A stretch of DNA of 55,479 nucleotides from Anaerobranca californiensis DSM 14826 (GTDB taxonomy: Bacteria > Bacillota > Proteinivoracia > Proteinivoracales > Proteinivoracaceae). Shown piece after piece: positions 44,093 through 54,954 of the stretch (position 1 is its first letter; the number at the start of each line of letters is the position of its first letter). The notes below the pieces were generated by a model that saw only the letters and a program-made list of their open reading frames with translations, did not search any database and had not been told where the DNA came from. The DNA lies in NCBI RefSeq assembly GCF_900142275.1, contig NZ_FRAI01000013.1:1-55479 (forward strand), given 5' to 3'. A program made the position numbers and the translations under genes.

Positions 44093-44857
44093 ATGAGGAT
44101 AGATCAACGGAAAAAAGATGAACTTAGAAGTGTATCAATAATAACTAATTATATTAAACATGCAGAAGGATCAGTTTTAATTCAGACGGGAGATACTAAA
44201 GTTATTTGTACTGCTACCATAGATGAAAAAGTTCCACCCTTTATAAAAGGTGAAGGGAAAGGTTGGATTACTGCAGAATATTCTATGTTACCAAGGGCAA
44301 CTAATGTAAGAAATCCAAGAGAAGCATCTAAAGGTAAACAAGGTGGAAGAACTTTAGAGATCCAGCGTCTTATAGGTAGATCCCTTCGATCTGTGGTGGA
44401 TTTGAAAGCCTTAGGTGAAAGGACTATTTGGCTTGATTGTGATGTAATCCAAGCAGATGGAGGAACAAGAACTGCTGCTATAACAGGTGCATTTGTAGCA
44501 TTGGTAGAAGCTTGTAAACTATTGGTCGCTGAAGGGAAAATAAGTAAGCTACCAATAACTGATTTTTTAGCTGCTACCAGTGTAGGTATAGTGGATGGTG
44601 AGCTAATCCTTGATTTAGCTTTTAATGAAGATAGTTCTGCTATGGTTGATATGAATGTCGTAATGACCGGTTCTGGAAAGTATGTTGAGATTCAAGGAAC
44701 TGGAGAAGAAGCACCTTTTACTAAAGAACAATTCCTTTCTTTATTGGAATTGGCGGAAAAAGGGATTAAAGAGCTTATTCAAATTCAAAAAGAAGTGGTG
44801 GGGGAGATAGAGTTATATCTTCCTGAAGGGGAAAAGGATGTTGAGAAAAATGGATAA
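44093..44857 (+). CDS. rph: Ribonuclease PH
   Basis: 254 residues of the PNPase/RNase PH fold: [80 protein letters not shown]. It trims the 3' end of tRNA precursors by phosphorolysis. ATG 44093 lies behind GGAGGAAATAGG. The 3' end overlaps the next gene, forming an rph-rdgB-phosphoesterase operon as in many Firmicutes. Confidence 0.95.
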   Translation: MRIDQRKKDELRSVSIITNYIKHAEGSVLIQTGDTKVICTATIDEKVPPFIKGEGKGWITAEYSMLPRATNVRNPREASKGKQGGRTLEIQRLIGRSLRSVVDLKALGERTIWLDCDVIQADGGTRTAAITGAFVALVEACKLLVAEGKISKLPITDFLAATSVGIVDGELILDLAFNEDSSAMVDMNVVMTGSGKYVEIQGTGEEAPFTKEQFLSLLELAEKGIKELIQIQKEVVGEIELYLPEGEKDVEKNG

Positions 44858-45437
44858 ATTGTTAATTGCCAGTAACAATCCAAAGAAGATTATTGAAATC
44901 AAAGAAATCCTAGGGGATTTCTTTGATGAATTTTATACATTTAATGATTTTGGTTTAGAATCTCCCGAAGAAAATGGCACCACTTTTGAAGAAAATAGTT
45001 TAATAAAAGGAGTATATGGCTGTAGAAAAACAGGAATGATTACTTTAGCCGATGATTCCGGTTTATGTGTAGATTATTTAAATGGAGAACCAGGAGTTTA
45101 TTCAGCTAGATATGCAGAAACAGGTAATGATGTAAAGAATTATCAGAAACTTTTAGAAAAACTACAAGGAGTTCCTTATGATCAAAGGACAGCCTACTTT
45201 ATATCTGTTATAGCTTTGGTATATCCAGATGGCAAAAAAATAATTTGTGAAGGTAAGGTAGAGGGAATAATTAGTACAGAACCTAAAGGTGATAACGGCT
45301 TTGGTTATGACCCCGTATTTTACCTTCCCCAATACCGATGTACTATGGCTCAATTGTCTAAGGATGCAAAAAATAAAATCAGCCATAGGAGCATAGCTCT
45401 TAAAAAATTAAAAGAACAATTGGAGGGAAGAAGTTGA
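44838..45437 (+). CDS. rdgB: RdgB/HAM1-type XTP/dITP pyrophosphatase
   Basis: 199 residues from ATG 44838; ATG 44850 ([16 protein letters not shown]) is closer to the family N-terminus and may be the true start. Motifs [43 protein letters not shown] and [11 protein letters not shown] are diagnostic. It hydrolyses non-canonical purine triphosphates (XTP, dITP), keeping them out of nucleic acids. It overlaps rph by 20 bases and the next gene by 4. Confidence 0.94.
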   Translation: MLRKMDKLLIASNNPKKIIEIKEILGDFFDEFYTFNDFGLESPEENGTTFEENSLIKGVYGCRKTGMITLADDSGLCVDYLNGEPGVYSARYAETGNDVKNYQKLLEKLQGVPYDQRTAYFISVIALVYPDGKKIICEGKVEGIISTEPKGDNGFGYDPVFYLPQYRCTMAQLSKDAKNKISHRSIALKKLKEQLEGRS

Positions 45438-45910
45438 TTGTCATACCAGTTTTCAGTGATACCCATGGCTTTAAAGAAACTATTAAAAAGTGTGGAGAAA
45501 TTGCCATGGGCTATGATTTCTTTTTTCACTTAGGTGATAATATTAAAGACGCTTTAGAAATAGAAGGATTCTGTGGTAAACAAGGATTTAAAGTAGTAGG
45601 TAACACCGATATAGGTGCTAAGGGAGATGAAAAGATTTTACTTACAATCAAAGGGAAAAGAATATTACTTTGTCATGGTCATCAATTTGGGGTTAAAAGT
45701 GGTTTAACCCGTCTATCATACTATTGTGAAGAAAATGGTATTGATTTAGCGGTTTTTGGACATACCCATGTAAGCTTAATTACAGAGATTAATGGTGTTA
45801 AGTATTTTAATCCTGGTAGTGCTGTTTTACCTAGGGGTGGAACAATCAGAAGTTATGGACTTATATCTATCAGTGATGAAGGTATTTGGCTAGAGATAAA
45901 ATCTCTATAA
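45434..45910 (+). CDS. YfcE/MJ0936-type metallophosphoesterase
   Basis: 158 residues with metal-binding motifs of calcineurin-like phosphodiesterases: VFSDTHG (DxH), HLGDN (GDN in place of GDxxD), VVGNTD (GNxD), LCHGHQFG and VFGHTHVS (GHxH). Family members hydrolyse small phosphodiesters such as cyclic nucleotides in vitro; the natural substrate is unknown. TTG 45434 overlaps the rdgB stop (TTGA) with GGAGGGAAG upstream. Confidence 0.9.
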   Translation: MIVIPVFSDTHGFKETIKKCGEIAMGYDFFFHLGDNIKDALEIEGFCGKQGFKVVGNTDIGAKGDEKILLTIKGKRILLCHGHQFGVKSGLTRLSYYCEENGIDLAVFGHTHVSLITEINGVKYFNPGSAVLPRGGTIRSYGLISISDEGIWLEIKSL

Positions 45911-46058
45911 AAATTTTTCAAAAAAGGTATTTACAAATTGAAAATGTTTTTGTATAATAAAAAACGTTCCTCAGTGAAAAAATAAAAACAAGAGACACCA
46001 AATAAAGTTAGTTGATATAAAAACTAAAAAAAATGTAAAATAAAAAACAAAAAAGATG

Positions 46059-46087
46059 TTGACAAAATAAAAGAGGGATGATATAAT
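46059..46087 (+). promoter_or_regulatory. Near-consensus promoter of the tRNA cluster
   Basis: -35 TTGACA (46059-46064), 17-base spacer, -10 TATAAT (46082-46087), 43 bases before the first tRNA. Both hexamers match the sigma-A consensus exactly, as expected for stable RNA. The preceding 45911-46058 stretch is AT-rich and shows no gene. Confidence 0.9.
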
Positions 46088-46129
46088 AAATCTTGTCGTT
46101 GAGATGACGAAAGATTTAAAAAACAATAT

Positions 46130-46205
46130 ACGCCCGTAGCTCAGGGGATAGAGCAACGGACTTCTAATCCGTGTGTCGGAGGTTCGATTCCTCCCGGGCG
46201 TGCCA
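46130..46205 (+). tRNA. tRNA-Arg (TCT)
   Basis: Acceptor ACGCCCG/CGGGCGT, anticodon loop CTTCTAA (TCT), T loop GGTTCGATTCC, encoded CCA. It reads AGA codons, abundant in this AT-rich genome. Confidence 0.96.
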
Positions 46206-46229
46206 TTAATTTATTTTTTAATATACCGT

Positions 46230-46307
46230 GGTGGATGTAGCTCAGTTGGTTAGAGCGCCAGATTGTGGCTCTGGAGGTCGAGGGTTCGATTCCCTTCATT
46301 CACCCCA
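46230..46307 (+). tRNA. tRNA-His (GTG)
   Basis: Anticodon loop TTGTGGC (GTG). The extra 5' G (46230) faces discriminator C, the identity element of tRNA-His. CCA is encoded. Acceptor GTGGATG/CATTCAC has one G-T pair. Confidence 0.95.
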
Positions 46308-46339
46308 TATAAATAAAAAATGATTTTATTAGTTAACGA

Positions 46340-46415
46340 TGGGGTATAGCCAAGTCGGTAAGGCACGGGACTTTGACTCCCGCATTCGTAGGTTCGAGTC
46401 CTGCTACCCCAGCCA
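46340..46415 (+). tRNA. tRNA-Gln (TTG)
   Basis: Acceptor TGGGGTA/TACCCCA, anticodon loop CTTTGAC (TTG), encoded CCA. The weak first U-A pair is typical of tRNA-Gln. Confidence 0.95.
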
Positions 46416-46420
46416 AAGAT

Positions 46421-46496
46421 GAGCCATTAGCTCAGTCGGCAGAGCACCTGACTTTTAATCAGGGTGTCCCGCGTTCGAGTCGCGGATGGCTCACCA
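46421..46496 (+). tRNA. tRNA-Lys (TTT)
   Basis: Acceptor GAGCCAT/ATGGCTC, anticodon loop CTTTTAA (TTT), encoded CCA; only 5 bases after tRNA-Gln. Confidence 0.96.
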
Positions 46497-46499
46497 TTT

Positions 46500-46582
46500 G
46501 CGAGGATGGTGGAACTGGCAGACACGCTAGACTTAGGATCTAGTGCTTCGGCGTGAGGGTTCGACTCCCTCTCCTCGCACCA
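46500..46582 (+). tRNA. tRNA-Leu (TAG)
   Basis: Acceptor GCGAGGA/TCCTCGC, anticodon loop CTTAGGA (TAG), a class II variable arm (TGCTTCGGCG region) and encoded CCA; 83 bases. Confidence 0.95.
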
Positions 46583-46588
46583 CATTTT

Positions 46589-46663
46589 GCGGAAGTGGCT
46601 CAGTGGTAGAGCATCGCCTTGCCAAGGCGAGGGTCGCGGGTTCAAATCCCGTCTTCCGCTCCA
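46589..46663 (+). tRNA. tRNA-Gly (GCC)
   Basis: Acceptor GCGGAAG/CTTCCGC, anticodon loop TTGCCAA (GCC), encoded CCA. Last tRNA of the cluster. Confidence 0.95.
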
Positions 46664-46678
46664 AATATAGATAACCTA

Positions 46679-46699
46679 GAGCAAGTTGCTCTTTTTTTT
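46679..46699 (+). terminator. Terminator of the tRNA cluster
   Basis: Stem GAGCAA/TTGCTC (46679-46684, 46686-46691) followed by a run of seven or more Ts. The one-base loop suggests the top pairs open. Confidence 0.8.
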
Positions 46700-46745
46700 A
46701 AATTTCTATTGTGTTTAGGGAAAAAATAATTTATAATTGTTATTG

Positions 46746-46767
46746 ATACCCGCAAGGGTATTTTTTG
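46746..46767 (+). terminator. Second short hairpin with T run
   Basis: ATACCC GCAA GGGTAT followed by TTTTT. It is a further terminator-like structure between the tRNAs and tig. Confidence 0.6.
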
Positions 46768-46867
46768 TACAATTAGCGACTTGTGTGTTTTGCAGCTTTT
46801 TATTACGGGTATATTTTCTATTTACAAGGAAAATATATAACAATATATTAAATAAAAAATAAATATT

Positions 46868-46895
46868 TTGCTAAACTATGTTTTTGTGTTATAAT
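46868..46895 (+). promoter_or_regulatory. Likely promoter of trigger factor
   Basis: -10 TATAAT (46890-46895) with TTGCTA (46868-46873) 16 bases upstream, about 55 bases before the GTG start of tig. Confidence 0.5.
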
Positions 46896-46949
46896 TAGAT
46901 GGTTAATTCAATATACATAAATTTTTTTTGTATTCAAGGAGGTATTATC

Positions 46950-48221
46950 GTGAAAGTAAATTGGGAAAAAACTAGTAAAAATCAAGGTGTATTAACTGTA
47001 GAAATTTCTGAAGAAGCTGTGGCAACTGCCATTGACAAAGCATATATGAAACTTAGAAAAGAAATTAATCTACCCGGCTTCAGAAAAGGTAAAGTACCAA
47101 GAAATATTTTAGAAAAGAGATTTGGTATAGAAATTTTTTATGAAGATGCAAGTCATTTCTTGTTGCAAGAGTATTACCCCAAGGCTATAGAAGAAGTGAA
47201 AATTGAGCCAGTAGACAGACCAGAGATAGATATTGAACAAATGGAAGCAGGAAAACCTTTTATTTTTAAGGCTACAATTACTGTTAAACCAGAAGTTGAA
47301 TTAGGCCAATACACTAAATTAGGTATTGAAAAAATCGAAAAGGAAATAACCGATGCAGATGTGGAAGCTGAAATTGATAAAATTCGCAATCAGGATGCTG
47401 TTTTAGAAGTGGCCCCTGAAGGTGCAACTTTAGAAAATGGCGATACAGCAGTTATCGATTTTGTTGGTTCAATCGATGGTATTGAATTTCCAGGGGGATC
47501 TGGCCAAAATTACCCTTTAGTTATCGGATCAGGTGCTTTTATTCCTGGTTTTGAAGAACAGCTAATCGGTAAAAGTGTCGGAGATGTAGTTGATGTTAAA
47601 GTAACTTTCCCAGAGCAATACCATGCTCAAGACTTAGCTGGAAAGGATGCTGTATTTAAAGTTACTATTAATGAAATTAAGAGAAAAGTATTACCAGAAT
47701 TAAATGATGATTTTGCCAAAGATCATAATTTTGATAATGTTGAAGCATTAAAAGATGATGTTTTTAATAAACTAAAAGAAAAGGCTAAAGCAGAAGCTCA
47801 AAGGGAATATGAAAATAAAGTAATTGAGAAGGTTTTAGAAAATTCTCAAGTAGAAATTCCTGGAGTAATGGTTGATAATAAAGTAGAAGATATGTTAAAA
47901 GAAATGGAACAAAATCTTGCACAACAAGGCCTAGATTTAGAAACATATTTTAAATTTACTGGTACAACTAAGGAACAGGTTAAAGAACAACTTAGACCAA
48001 GGGCAGAAGAAGATGTAAAATTCTCTTTGATTATGGAAGCCATTATTGAAAAAGAAAATTTTGAAATAACTGAAGAAGAATTCCAACAAGAAATTGAAAA
48101 TATTGCTAAAGCATATAATCAAGATGTAGAAAAAGTTAAACCAATTCTAGAAGCACAAAAAGCTTTTGTGGAAGATGGAATTAAAAGAAGAAAAGCCTTT
48201 GAATTAATTTTAGCTAACTAA
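46950..48221 (+). CDS. tig: Trigger factor
   Basis: The start is GTG 46950 (KVNWEKTSKNQG), behind AAGGAGGTATTATC; the frame is open upstream but without family sequence. About 424 residues: ribosome-binding domain with the signature PGFRKGKVPRNILEKRFG, an FKBP-type peptidyl-prolyl isomerase domain (GDTAVIDFVGSIDGIEFPGG), and a helical chaperone domain. It binds nascent chains at the ribosome exit. It leads the tig-clpP-clpX group. Confidence 0.96.
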   Translation: MKVNWEKTSKNQGVLTVEISEEAVATAIDKAYMKLRKEINLPGFRKGKVPRNILEKRFGIEIFYEDASHFLLQEYYPKAIEEVKIEPVDRPEIDIEQMEAGKPFIFKATITVKPEVELGQYTKLGIEKIEKEITDADVEAEIDKIRNQDAVLEVAPEGATLENGDTAVIDFVGSIDGIEFPGGSGQNYPLVIGSGAFIPGFEEQLIGKSVGDVVDVKVTFPEQYHAQDLAGKDAVFKVTINEIKRKVLPELNDDFAKDHNFDNVEALKDDVFNKLKEKAKAEAQREYENKVIEKVLENSQVEIPGVMVDNKVEDMLKEMEQNLAQQGLDLETYFKFTGTTKEQVKEQLRPRAEEDVKFSLIMEAIIEKENFEITEEEFQQEIENIAKAYNQDVEKVKPILEAQKAFVEDGIKRRKAFELILAN

Positions 48222-48282
48222 TTTTTACTGCATAAAAACCTAAAATCAACATAAAATTTTAAGGCCAGGAAGGTGGTTTGTA

Positions 48283-48870
48283 ATGAATTTAATACCTATT
48301 GTAGTGGAGCAAACCAACAGAGGAGAACGTTCCTACGACATTTATTCACGGCTTTTAAAAGATAGGATAATTTTTATTGGAAGCCCTATTGATGATAATG
48401 TGGCAAATTTAGTAATTGCTCAACTTCTATTTTTAGAAGCTGAAGACCCTGACAAAGATATATATTTATATATCAATAGTCCAGGGGGATCTGTATCTGC
48501 AGGTTTAGCCATGTATGATACTATGCAGTATATTAAGCCTGATGTTTCAACAATATGTGTAGGTATGGCTGCTAGTATGGGAGCATTTTTATTAGCAGCT
48601 GGAGCTAAAGGTAAACGCTTTGCTTTACCAAATAGTGAAATTATGATACACCAACCTTCAGGTGGTTTCCAAGGTCAAGCCAGTGATATAAAAATTCATG
48701 CAGAACATATATTAAAAATTAAAAACAGAATTAACGAAATTTTAGCAGAAAGAACGGGGCAACCTATTGAAAAAATAGAAAGAGATTCAGATAGGGATAG
48801 ATTTATGTCTGCCCAGGAAGCATTAGAGTATGGATTAATTGACAAAGTTATGGAGCGTCACACCCGTTAA
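48283..48870 (+). CDS. clpP: ATP-dependent Clp protease proteolytic subunit
   Basis: 195 residues with the Ser-His-Asp triad: Ser98 in [15 protein letters not shown], His in [11 protein letters not shown], and Asp downstream in the [15 protein letters not shown] region. It forms the 14-mer peptidase chamber used by ClpX, whose gene starts 17 bases downstream. ATG 48283 lies behind AGGAAGGTGGTTTGTA. Confidence 0.97.
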   Translation: MNLIPIVVEQTNRGERSYDIYSRLLKDRIIFIGSPIDDNVANLVIAQLLFLEAEDPDKDIYLYINSPGGSVSAGLAMYDTMQYIKPDVSTICVGMAASMGAFLLAAGAKGKRFALPNSEIMIHQPSGGFQGQASDIKIHAEHILKIKNRINEILAERTGQPIEKIERDSDRDRFMSAQEALEYGLIDKVMERHTR

Positions 48871-48887
48871 TTAAGAGAGGTGATCAA

Positions 48888-50156
48888 ATGAAATTCAATG
48901 ATGATAAAAGTAACTTAAAATGCTCCTTTTGTGGAAAGCCACAAGAACAAGTAAGGAAATTAGTTGCAGGACCAGGTGTATACATTTGTGATGAGTGTAT
49001 AGAGCTTTGCAATGAAATAATAGAAGAAGAATTTGCCGATGAAATAGATTTAGATGTTAAAGATATACCAAAACCTAAAGAAATAAAGGAAATATTAGAC
49101 CAATATGTCATCGGACAAGATAATGCGAAAAAAGCTTTATCTGTAGCAGTTTATAATCACTACAAAAGAATTAAATCACCTGCAGATAACGATGATGTAG
49201 AATTACAAAAAAGTAATATCCTTCTTTTAGGACCTACCGGTGTTGGTAAGACCCTTCTAGCTCAAACTCTAGCTAGAATTTTAAATGTACCTTTTGCCAT
49301 CGCAGATGCTACATCTTTAACTGAAGCTGGATATGTTGGTGAAGATGTGGAAAATATTCTTCTTAAATTGATCCAAGCAGCTGATTACGATGTAGAAAAA
49401 GCTGAGAAAGGCATAATTTATATTGATGAAATTGATAAAATTGCTAGGAAATCTGATAACCCATCAATTACCAGAGATGTTTCTGGTGAAGGCGTGCAAC
49501 AAGCTTTACTAAAAATACTAGAAGGAACCGTTGCATCTGTGCCACCACAAGGTGGTAGGAAACATCCCCATCAAGAGTTTATTCAGATTGATACCACTAA
49601 TATTTTGTTTATCTGTGGTGGTGCCTTTGATGGAATCGAAAAAATAATTCAGAATAGAATTGGTAAGAAAGTATTAGGTTTTGGTTCTGATGTTAAAAGT
49701 AAAAATGAAATCAATGTTGGAGAAATATTGAATAATATATTACCAGAAGATTTACTGAAATTCGGTTTAATACCTGAGTTTGTAGGTAGAGTTCCGGTGG
49801 TAGCTACTTTAGACTCACTAGATGAAGAAGCACTAATTAGAATATTAATTGAACCAAAAAATTCCTTAGTCAAACAATACCAAAAATTATTTAAAATGGA
49901 CAATGTTGTATTAGAGTTCCAAGAAGAAGCATTAAAAGCCATCGCTGCTGAAGCAATAAAAAGAAAAACTGGTGCCCGTGGTTTAAGGGCGATAATGGAA
50001 AAATTAATGCAGGATATAATGTTTGAAATTCCATCTAGAAATGATATTACTAAATGTATTATAACTAAGGAAACAGTAACTGAAAGGGCTGAACCAATTA
50101 TAGTTACTGGTGAAAAAACTGTCAAAAAAAGGCGGAAAAAAGGTGAATCAGCATAA
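48888..50156 (+). CDS. clpX: ATP-dependent Clp protease ATPase subunit ClpX
   Basis: 422 residues: N-terminal zinc-binding domain ([10 protein letters not shown] ... [10 protein letters not shown]), AAA+ module with Walker [13 protein letters not shown], Walker [12 protein letters not shown], pore loop GYVGED, and the ClpP-contact IGF loop region (LGFGSD is visible). It unfolds substrates for ClpP. ATG 48888 follows GAGAGGTGATCAA. A terminator hairpin follows. Confidence 0.97.
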   Translation: MKFNDDKSNLKCSFCGKPQEQVRKLVAGPGVYICDECIELCNEIIEEEFADEIDLDVKDIPKPKEIKEILDQYVIGQDNAKKALSVAVYNHYKRIKSPADNDDVELQKSNILLLGPTGVGKTLLAQTLARILNVPFAIADATSLTEAGYVGEDVENILLKLIQAADYDVEKAEKGIIYIDEIDKIARKSDNPSITRDVSGEGVQQALLKILEGTVASVPPQGGRKHPHQEFIQIDTTNILFICGGAFDGIEKIIQNRIGKKVLGFGSDVKSKNEINVGEILNNILPEDLLKFGLIPEFVGRVPVVATLDSLDEEALIRILIEPKNSLVKQYQKLFKMDNVVLEFQEEALKAIAAEAIKRKTGARGLRAIMEKLMQDIMFEIPSRNDITKCIITKETVTERAEPIIVTGEKTVKKRRKKGESA

Positions 50157-50158
50157 GT

Positions 50159-50198
50159 TAAAAAGGAAGCCATAGGCTTCCTTTAATAATTTTTTAGA
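50159..50198 (+). terminator. Terminator after clpX
   Basis: 10-bp stem AAAGGAAGCC (50162-50171) / GGCTTCCTTT (50175-50184) with a 3-base loop; a T-rich stretch follows after AATAA. Confidence 0.8.
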
Positions 50199-50295
50199 TA
50201 CCCTTAATTTTTAATAAAGGTTTGGATATTTTCCCTTTTGAAGGTCAATAATAAGTAAGTAAAAATTATTAACAGGCCAAAAAGGGGGAATATAT

Positions 50296-51966
50296 ATGTC
50301 AGATATATTGGGGATAATTACTGTAATCCAAATATTTTTTGCTATTGTAATAGGGCTTTACTTTTGGAATTTATTAAAAGCACAACAAACTACTAAAATT
50401 GCCATAGATAGAGAATCTAAAAAAGAGATGGAAAAGCTTCAGAGGATGAGAGAAATCTGCTTAACAGAACCTTTATCTGAGAAAACAAGACCAACCTCTT
50501 TTCAGGAGATAATAGGTCAAGACCAAGGATTAAAAGCTTTAAGGGCGGCACTTTGTGGCAGTAATCCACAACATGTAATTATTTATGGACCACCAGGAGT
50601 AGGGAAAACAGCTGCAGCCCGATTAGTTTTAGAAGAAGCAAAAAATAACCCTTTATCTCCATTTAAAAAGAGTGCTAAATTTGTGGAACTAGATGCTACT
50701 ACAGCTAGGTTTGATGAGAGGGGAATAGCAGATCCTTTAATCGGCTCAGTCCATGACCCAATCTATCAAGGGGCTGGTGCCATGGGCATGGCAGGCATTC
50801 CACAACCTAAACCAGGAGCCGTAACTAAAGCCCATGGAGGAATTTTATTTATTGATGAAATTGGAGAATTACATCCTATTCAGATGAACAAACTATTAAA
50901 GGTTTTGGAAGATAGAAAGGTATTTTTAGAGTCTGCTTATTACAGTTCTGAAGACCATAACATTCCCAGACATATACACGAAATATTTCAGAAAGGTTTG
51001 CCTGCAGACTTTCGTTTAGTAGGGGCAACTACTAGACAACCAGAAGATATCCCTCCTGCTATTCGTTCTAGATGTGTAGAAGTGTTTTTTAGGCCATTAA
51101 AACCCGATGAAATAGGGATTATATCAATTAATGCCTGTAGGAAAATAAATTTTCCTATTGAAGAACAAGGAATAGAGGTTATTAAAAAATACGCTACTAA
51201 TGGCCGTGAGGCTGTTAATGTGGTCCAAATAGCAGCGGGTATTGCAATAAACGAAGGTAGAAATATTATTAAACAAAGTGATATCGAATGGGTTGTAAAT
51301 AGTAGTCAAATTACACCGCGGCCGGAAAAGAAAGTAGGGGATAACCCTCAAATTGGTTGTGTAAATGGCTTAGCAGTATATGGCCCTAATATGGGCACAC
51401 TTCTTGAAATCGAAGTTACTGCAAGTAAAAGTACTACTGAACGTGGCAATATTTATATTACAGGTGTTGTTGAAGAAGAAGAATTAGGTAGTGGAGCTAG
51501 AAAGATAAAAAGAAAAAGTATGGTTAAAGGCTCAATTGAAAATGTACTAACAGTGTTAAAGAGATACATGAAGGAGGACCCTAGGGATTATGATATTCAT
51601 ATCAACTTTCCTGGAGGAGTTCCAATTGATGGCCCTTCTGCGGGAGTAGGGATAGCCGCTGCCATTTATTCTGCTATAACTGGTAAGTATATAGATTCTA
51701 AAATTGCCATGACAGGGGAAGTGTCCATACGGGGGTATGTTAAACCTGTAGGTGGCATTGTCCCTAAGATAGAAGCTGCCCGCCAAGCTGGGGTAACAAG
51801 GGTTTTTATCCCTAAAGATAATTTCCAAGAAATCTTAAAGGATATGGAAAAAATTGAGATAATTCCTGTAGAGACGGTGGATGAATTACTAAAAGCTATA
51901 TTTGCAGAGAGTTTGAGCCTACATCGGGTTACAGTTCTTAGTACAGTATCTATAGGGCAAGGATAG
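50296..51966 (+). CDS. lonB: Lon-like protease LonB
   Basis: 556 residues: an N-terminal membrane segment (IITVIQIFFAIVIGLYFW), AAA+ domain with Walker [13 protein letters not shown] and Walker B GGILFIDEIGEL, and a C-terminal Lon protease domain with catalytic Ser448 in DGPSAGVGIA and the Lys further on in the GEVSIRGYVKPVGG region. It lacks the long Lon N-terminal domain. In B. subtilis lonB is forespore-specific (sigma-F), and the gene order clpX-lonB-lonA-ysxC is the same here. ATG 50296 follows AAAAGGGGGAATATAT. Confidence 0.95.
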   Translation: MSDILGIITVIQIFFAIVIGLYFWNLLKAQQTTKIAIDRESKKEMEKLQRMREICLTEPLSEKTRPTSFQEIIGQDQGLKALRAALCGSNPQHVIIYGPPGVGKTAAARLVLEEAKNNPLSPFKKSAKFVELDATTARFDERGIADPLIGSVHDPIYQGAGAMGMAGIPQPKPGAVTKAHGGILFIDEIGELHPIQMNKLLKVLEDRKVFLESAYYSSEDHNIPRHIHEIFQKGLPADFRLVGATTRQPEDIPPAIRSRCVEVFFRPLKPDEIGIISINACRKINFPIEEQGIEVIKKYATNGREAVNVVQIAAGIAINEGRNIIKQSDIEWVVNSSQITPRPEKKVGDNPQIGCVNGLAVYGPNMGTLLEIEVTASKSTTERGNIYITGVVEEEELGSGARKIKRKSMVKGSIENVLTVLKRYMKEDPRDYDIHINFPGGVPIDGPSAGVGIAAAIYSAITGKYIDSKIAMTGEVSIRGYVKPVGGIVPKIEAARQAGVTRVFIPKDNFQEILKDMEKIEIIPVETVDELLKAIFAESLSLHRVTVLSTVSIGQG

Positions 51967-51984
51967 TCTCCTTGTCTTTTTTTT
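51956..51984 (+). terminator. Terminator after lonB
   Basis: Stem CAAGGA (51958-51963) / TCCTTG (51969-51974) followed by TC and eight Ts. Confidence 0.85.
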
Positions 51985-52050
51985 AATAATGGTATAAAAT
52001 ACAATTAATAGAAATAACAAATTATTTCCAAAAAATAGGGGGTGTAATAT

Positions 52051-54375
52051 TTGGAGCAAAGGATAAAAAAATTACCTTTAATGCCATTGAGGGGAATAAT
52101 TGTTTTCCCTAATATGATTATACATTTAGATGTTGGAAGAGAAAAATCCTTGGCAGCATTAAATGCTGCAATGGTAAATGATAGTGAAATTATTTTAGTA
52201 ACCCAAAAGGATAGTAGAATTGAAGAACCAACAGAAGAAGATTTATACCAATATGGGACTTTAGCAGAAATTAAACAAGTATTAAAATTGCCTGGTGGTA
52301 CTATAAGGGTTTTGGTTGAAGGGGTAAATAGAGTAAAAATTAAGGAATATCTTTATAATCAAAATTATATGGAAGTAGAAGCTGAGTTGTTATTTGAAAA
52401 TGAAGAAATGAATACTGAATTGGAAGCTTTAATGCGTAATGTTCTATATCAATTCGAGCAATACATAAAATTGAGCAAAAAGATTCCACCAGACACTTTA
52501 GAAGTAGTGGAACAGGTCAATGAACCGGGTAGGTTTGCAGATCTTATAACTTCCCATTTAACTTTGAAAGTAGAGCGAAAACAGGAGATCCTTGAAGCAA
52601 TATCTCCTAAGGAGAGGTTGTTTAAAGTAATAGAAATTCTATCAAAGGAGATCCAGATTTCAGAAATAGAAAGAAAAATCAGTGATAGGGTAAAAACCCA
52701 AATAGAGAAAACTCAAAAAGAATATTATTTAAGGGAACAGATTAAAGCAATCCAAAAGGAATTAGGTGAAACCCAAAAAGAAGAGGTAGATGAATATAGG
52801 AAAAAATTAAATTCATTAAGTATTAATGAAGAAATTAAAAGTAAAATAGAAAAAGAAATTGACAGGTTAGAGAAAATGTCACCTAACGCAGCAGAAAGTA
52901 CTGTACTTAGAAACTATTTGGATTGGGTATTAGGTTTACCTTGGAATACCTACACCAAAGATAGACTAGATATACAAAATGCTGAAAAAATTTTAGATGA
53001 AGACCACTATGGATTAACAAAAGTTAAAGAAAGGATATTAGAATTTTTAGCAGTAAAACAACTTACACAAAATCTAAAAAGTCCAATTATCTGTTTAGTC
53101 GGACCACCTGGAGTAGGTAAAACTTCCTTAGCAAAATCCATAGCCCGCGCCTTAGAAAGAAAATTTGTCCGTATTTCCTTAGGGGGAGTTAGAGATGAAG
53201 CAGAAATAAGGGGACACCGGAGGACTTATGTGGCCGCCTTGCCTGGTAGGATTATCCAAGGAATGAAAAATGCAGGTTCCTCCAACCCAGTATTTTTACT
53301 TGATGAAATAGATAAGATGAGCATGGATTTTAGGGGAGACCCTTCAGCGGCTCTATTAGAAGTATTAGATCCAGAACAAAATTCCACTTTTAGTGACCAT
53401 TATATAGAATTGCCCTTTGATTTAAGTAAAGTACTATTTATAACGACTGCCAATGCTCTACATCCAATTCCAAGACCCCTTTTAGATAGAATGGAAGTTA
53501 TTTATATTGAAGGGTACACAGAAGAGGAAAAATTGGCAATTGCCAAAAAGTATCTTCTTCCTAAGAAAATGACAGAACATGGCTTAGACGTTAACCAATT
53601 TATAGTTACTGAACAGGCCCTTATCAAAGTAATAAGGGAATATACCAGAGAAGCTGGTGTTAGAAATTTAGAAAGGGTTTGTGCTACCCTTTGTAGAAAA
53701 GGGGCTAAAGAAATAGTAAGTAGAGGTGAAAAAGTAAAAATTACTGCTCAAAATCTTCACACATATTTAGGGGCACCTAAATATCGTTGGGGTGTTAGGG
53801 AAGAAAAAGATGAAGTAGGAGTAGCTACAGGTTTAGCTTGGACAGAAACAGGGGGAGATATTTTAGCAGTTGAAGCAACTACTATGCCAGGGACAGGAAA
53901 ATTGATTTTAACAGGAAAGTTAGGGGAAATAATGCAGGAATCAGCAAGGGCAGCATTAAGTTTAATTCGTTCTAAAACACATCAGCTAAATATTGACCCG
54001 GAATTTTATAAAAATTTAGATATCCATATTCATGTTCCTGAAGGAGCTATACCTAAAGATGGTCCTTCCGCTGGGATTACAATGGCCACATCTTTGCTAT
54101 CTGCTTTGACTAATAAAGGAATTAGTAGAAATGTGGCTATGACAGGGGAAATAACTTTAAGGGGGAAAGTGCTACCTATAGGTGGTGTTAAAGAGAAGGT
54201 TTTGGCTGCCCATCGGGCTGGGATTAAAACTGTTATTTTACCTAAAGATAATAAAAAAGATCTTGAAGACATACCAAGTAATATTAGACAAAAAATTAAT
54301 ATTAAATTTGTTGAAAAAATTGAAGAGGTTTGGGATATTGCAATAGTAGGTGATAATTATGAAGATAACAAGTAG
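52051..54375 (+). CDS. lon: ATP-dependent protease Lon (LonA)
   Basis: 774 residues with the full LonA architecture: N-terminal substrate-binding domain ([20 protein letters not shown]), a coiled-coil region around 190-290, AAA+ module with Walker [17 protein letters not shown] and Walker [11 protein letters not shown], and the protease domain with catalytic Ser673 in KDGPSAGI. It degrades misfolded and regulatory proteins in the cytoplasm. TTG 52051 lies behind AGGGGGTGTAATAT. The 3' end overlaps ysxC. Confidence 0.96.
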   Translation: MEQRIKKLPLMPLRGIIVFPNMIIHLDVGREKSLAALNAAMVNDSEIILVTQKDSRIEEPTEEDLYQYGTLAEIKQVLKLPGGTIRVLVEGVNRVKIKEYLYNQNYMEVEAELLFENEEMNTELEALMRNVLYQFEQYIKLSKKIPPDTLEVVEQVNEPGRFADLITSHLTLKVERKQEILEAISPKERLFKVIEILSKEIQISEIERKISDRVKTQIEKTQKEYYLREQIKAIQKELGETQKEEVDEYRKKLNSLSINEEIKSKIEKEIDRLEKMSPNAAESTVLRNYLDWVLGLPWNTYTKDRLDIQNAEKILDEDHYGLTKVKERILEFLAVKQLTQNLKSPIICLVGPPGVGKTSLAKSIARALERKFVRISLGGVRDEAEIRGHRRTYVAALPGRIIQGMKNAGSSNPVFLLDEIDKMSMDFRGDPSAALLEVLDPEQNSTFSDHYIELPFDLSKVLFITTANALHPIPRPLLDRMEVIYIEGYTEEEKLAIAKKYLLPKKMTEHGLDVNQFIVTEQALIKVIREYTREAGVRNLERVCATLCRKGAKEIVSRGEKVKITAQNLHTYLGAPKYRWGVREEKDEVGVATGLAWTETGGDILAVEATTMPGTGKLILTGKLGEIMQESARAALSLIRSKTHQLNIDPEFYKNLDIHIHVPEGAIPKDGPSAGITMATSLLSALTNKGISRNVAMTGEITLRGKVLPIGGVKEKVLAAHRAGIKTVILPKDNKKDLEDIPSNIRQKINIKFVEKIEEVWDIAIVGDNYEDNK

Positions 54376-54943
54376 TGAATATTTAGCTAGTGCTGTCAAA
54401 CCCGAGCAATACCCTGAATTAGTTGTACCAGAAGTGGCTTTAGTTGGCCGCTCTAATGTAGGCAAATCTTCTTTTATTAATACAATGATTAACAGAAAGA
54501 ATTTGGCTAGAACCGGTGGAAAACCAGGGAAAACTCAAACTTTAAATTTTTATTTAGTAAATAATTCTATGATTTTTACAGATGTACCAGGTTATGGTTT
54601 TGCCAAAGTAGCTAAAAGTCATCGTCAAACTTGGCGTAAAATGATTGAAGAGTATTTATTAAAAAGGGCAAACCTTAAAGGTGTAGTGCAGCTTATAGAT
54701 ATTAGACATCTTCCTACTAATGAAGATAAGGAAATGTTTTTCTGGCTTCTAGAAAAACAAATTCCTGTAATGGTTGTATTGACAAAAGCAGATAAAATAT
54801 CTAAAGGTAAAGTTCAAAAACATGTCAGTGATATTTGTAAACAATTAAATATACCATTATCCTATCCCCTTGTATTCTCTTCTGAAACTGGCCTAGGTCG
54901 TGAAGAAGCATGGGAAGCAATTCTTGAATTAATTCAACAATAG
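54359..54943 (+). CDS. ysxC: Ribosome-assembly GTPase YsxC (EngB)
   Basis: About 194 residues from ATG 54359, chosen because AGGTGAT lies 4-5 bases upstream; GTG 54350 has no such site. GTPase motifs G1 GRSNVGKS, G3 DVPGYG, G4 TKAD and the conserved [12 protein letters not shown] switch region are intact. It helps late assembly of the large ribosomal subunit. It overlaps the end of lon by 17 bases, so translation is coupled. Confidence 0.95.
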   Translation: MKITSSEYLASAVKPEQYPELVVPEVALVGRSNVGKSSFINTMINRKNLARTGGKPGKTQTLNFYLVNNSMIFTDVPGYGFAKVAKSHRQTWRKMIEEYLLKRANLKGVVQLIDIRHLPTNEDKEMFFWLLEKQIPVMVVLTKADKISKGKVQKHVSDICKQLNIPLSYPLVFSSETGLGREEAWEAILELIQQ

Positions 54944-54954
54944 AGATTACTATC

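Noticed and set aside
46427-46645. 72-codon minus-strand frame across tRNA genes
   Set aside because: It is the familiar spurious antisense reading of tRNA-Lys, Leu and Gly genes (resembling ERESNPHAEALDPKSS-type artefacts).
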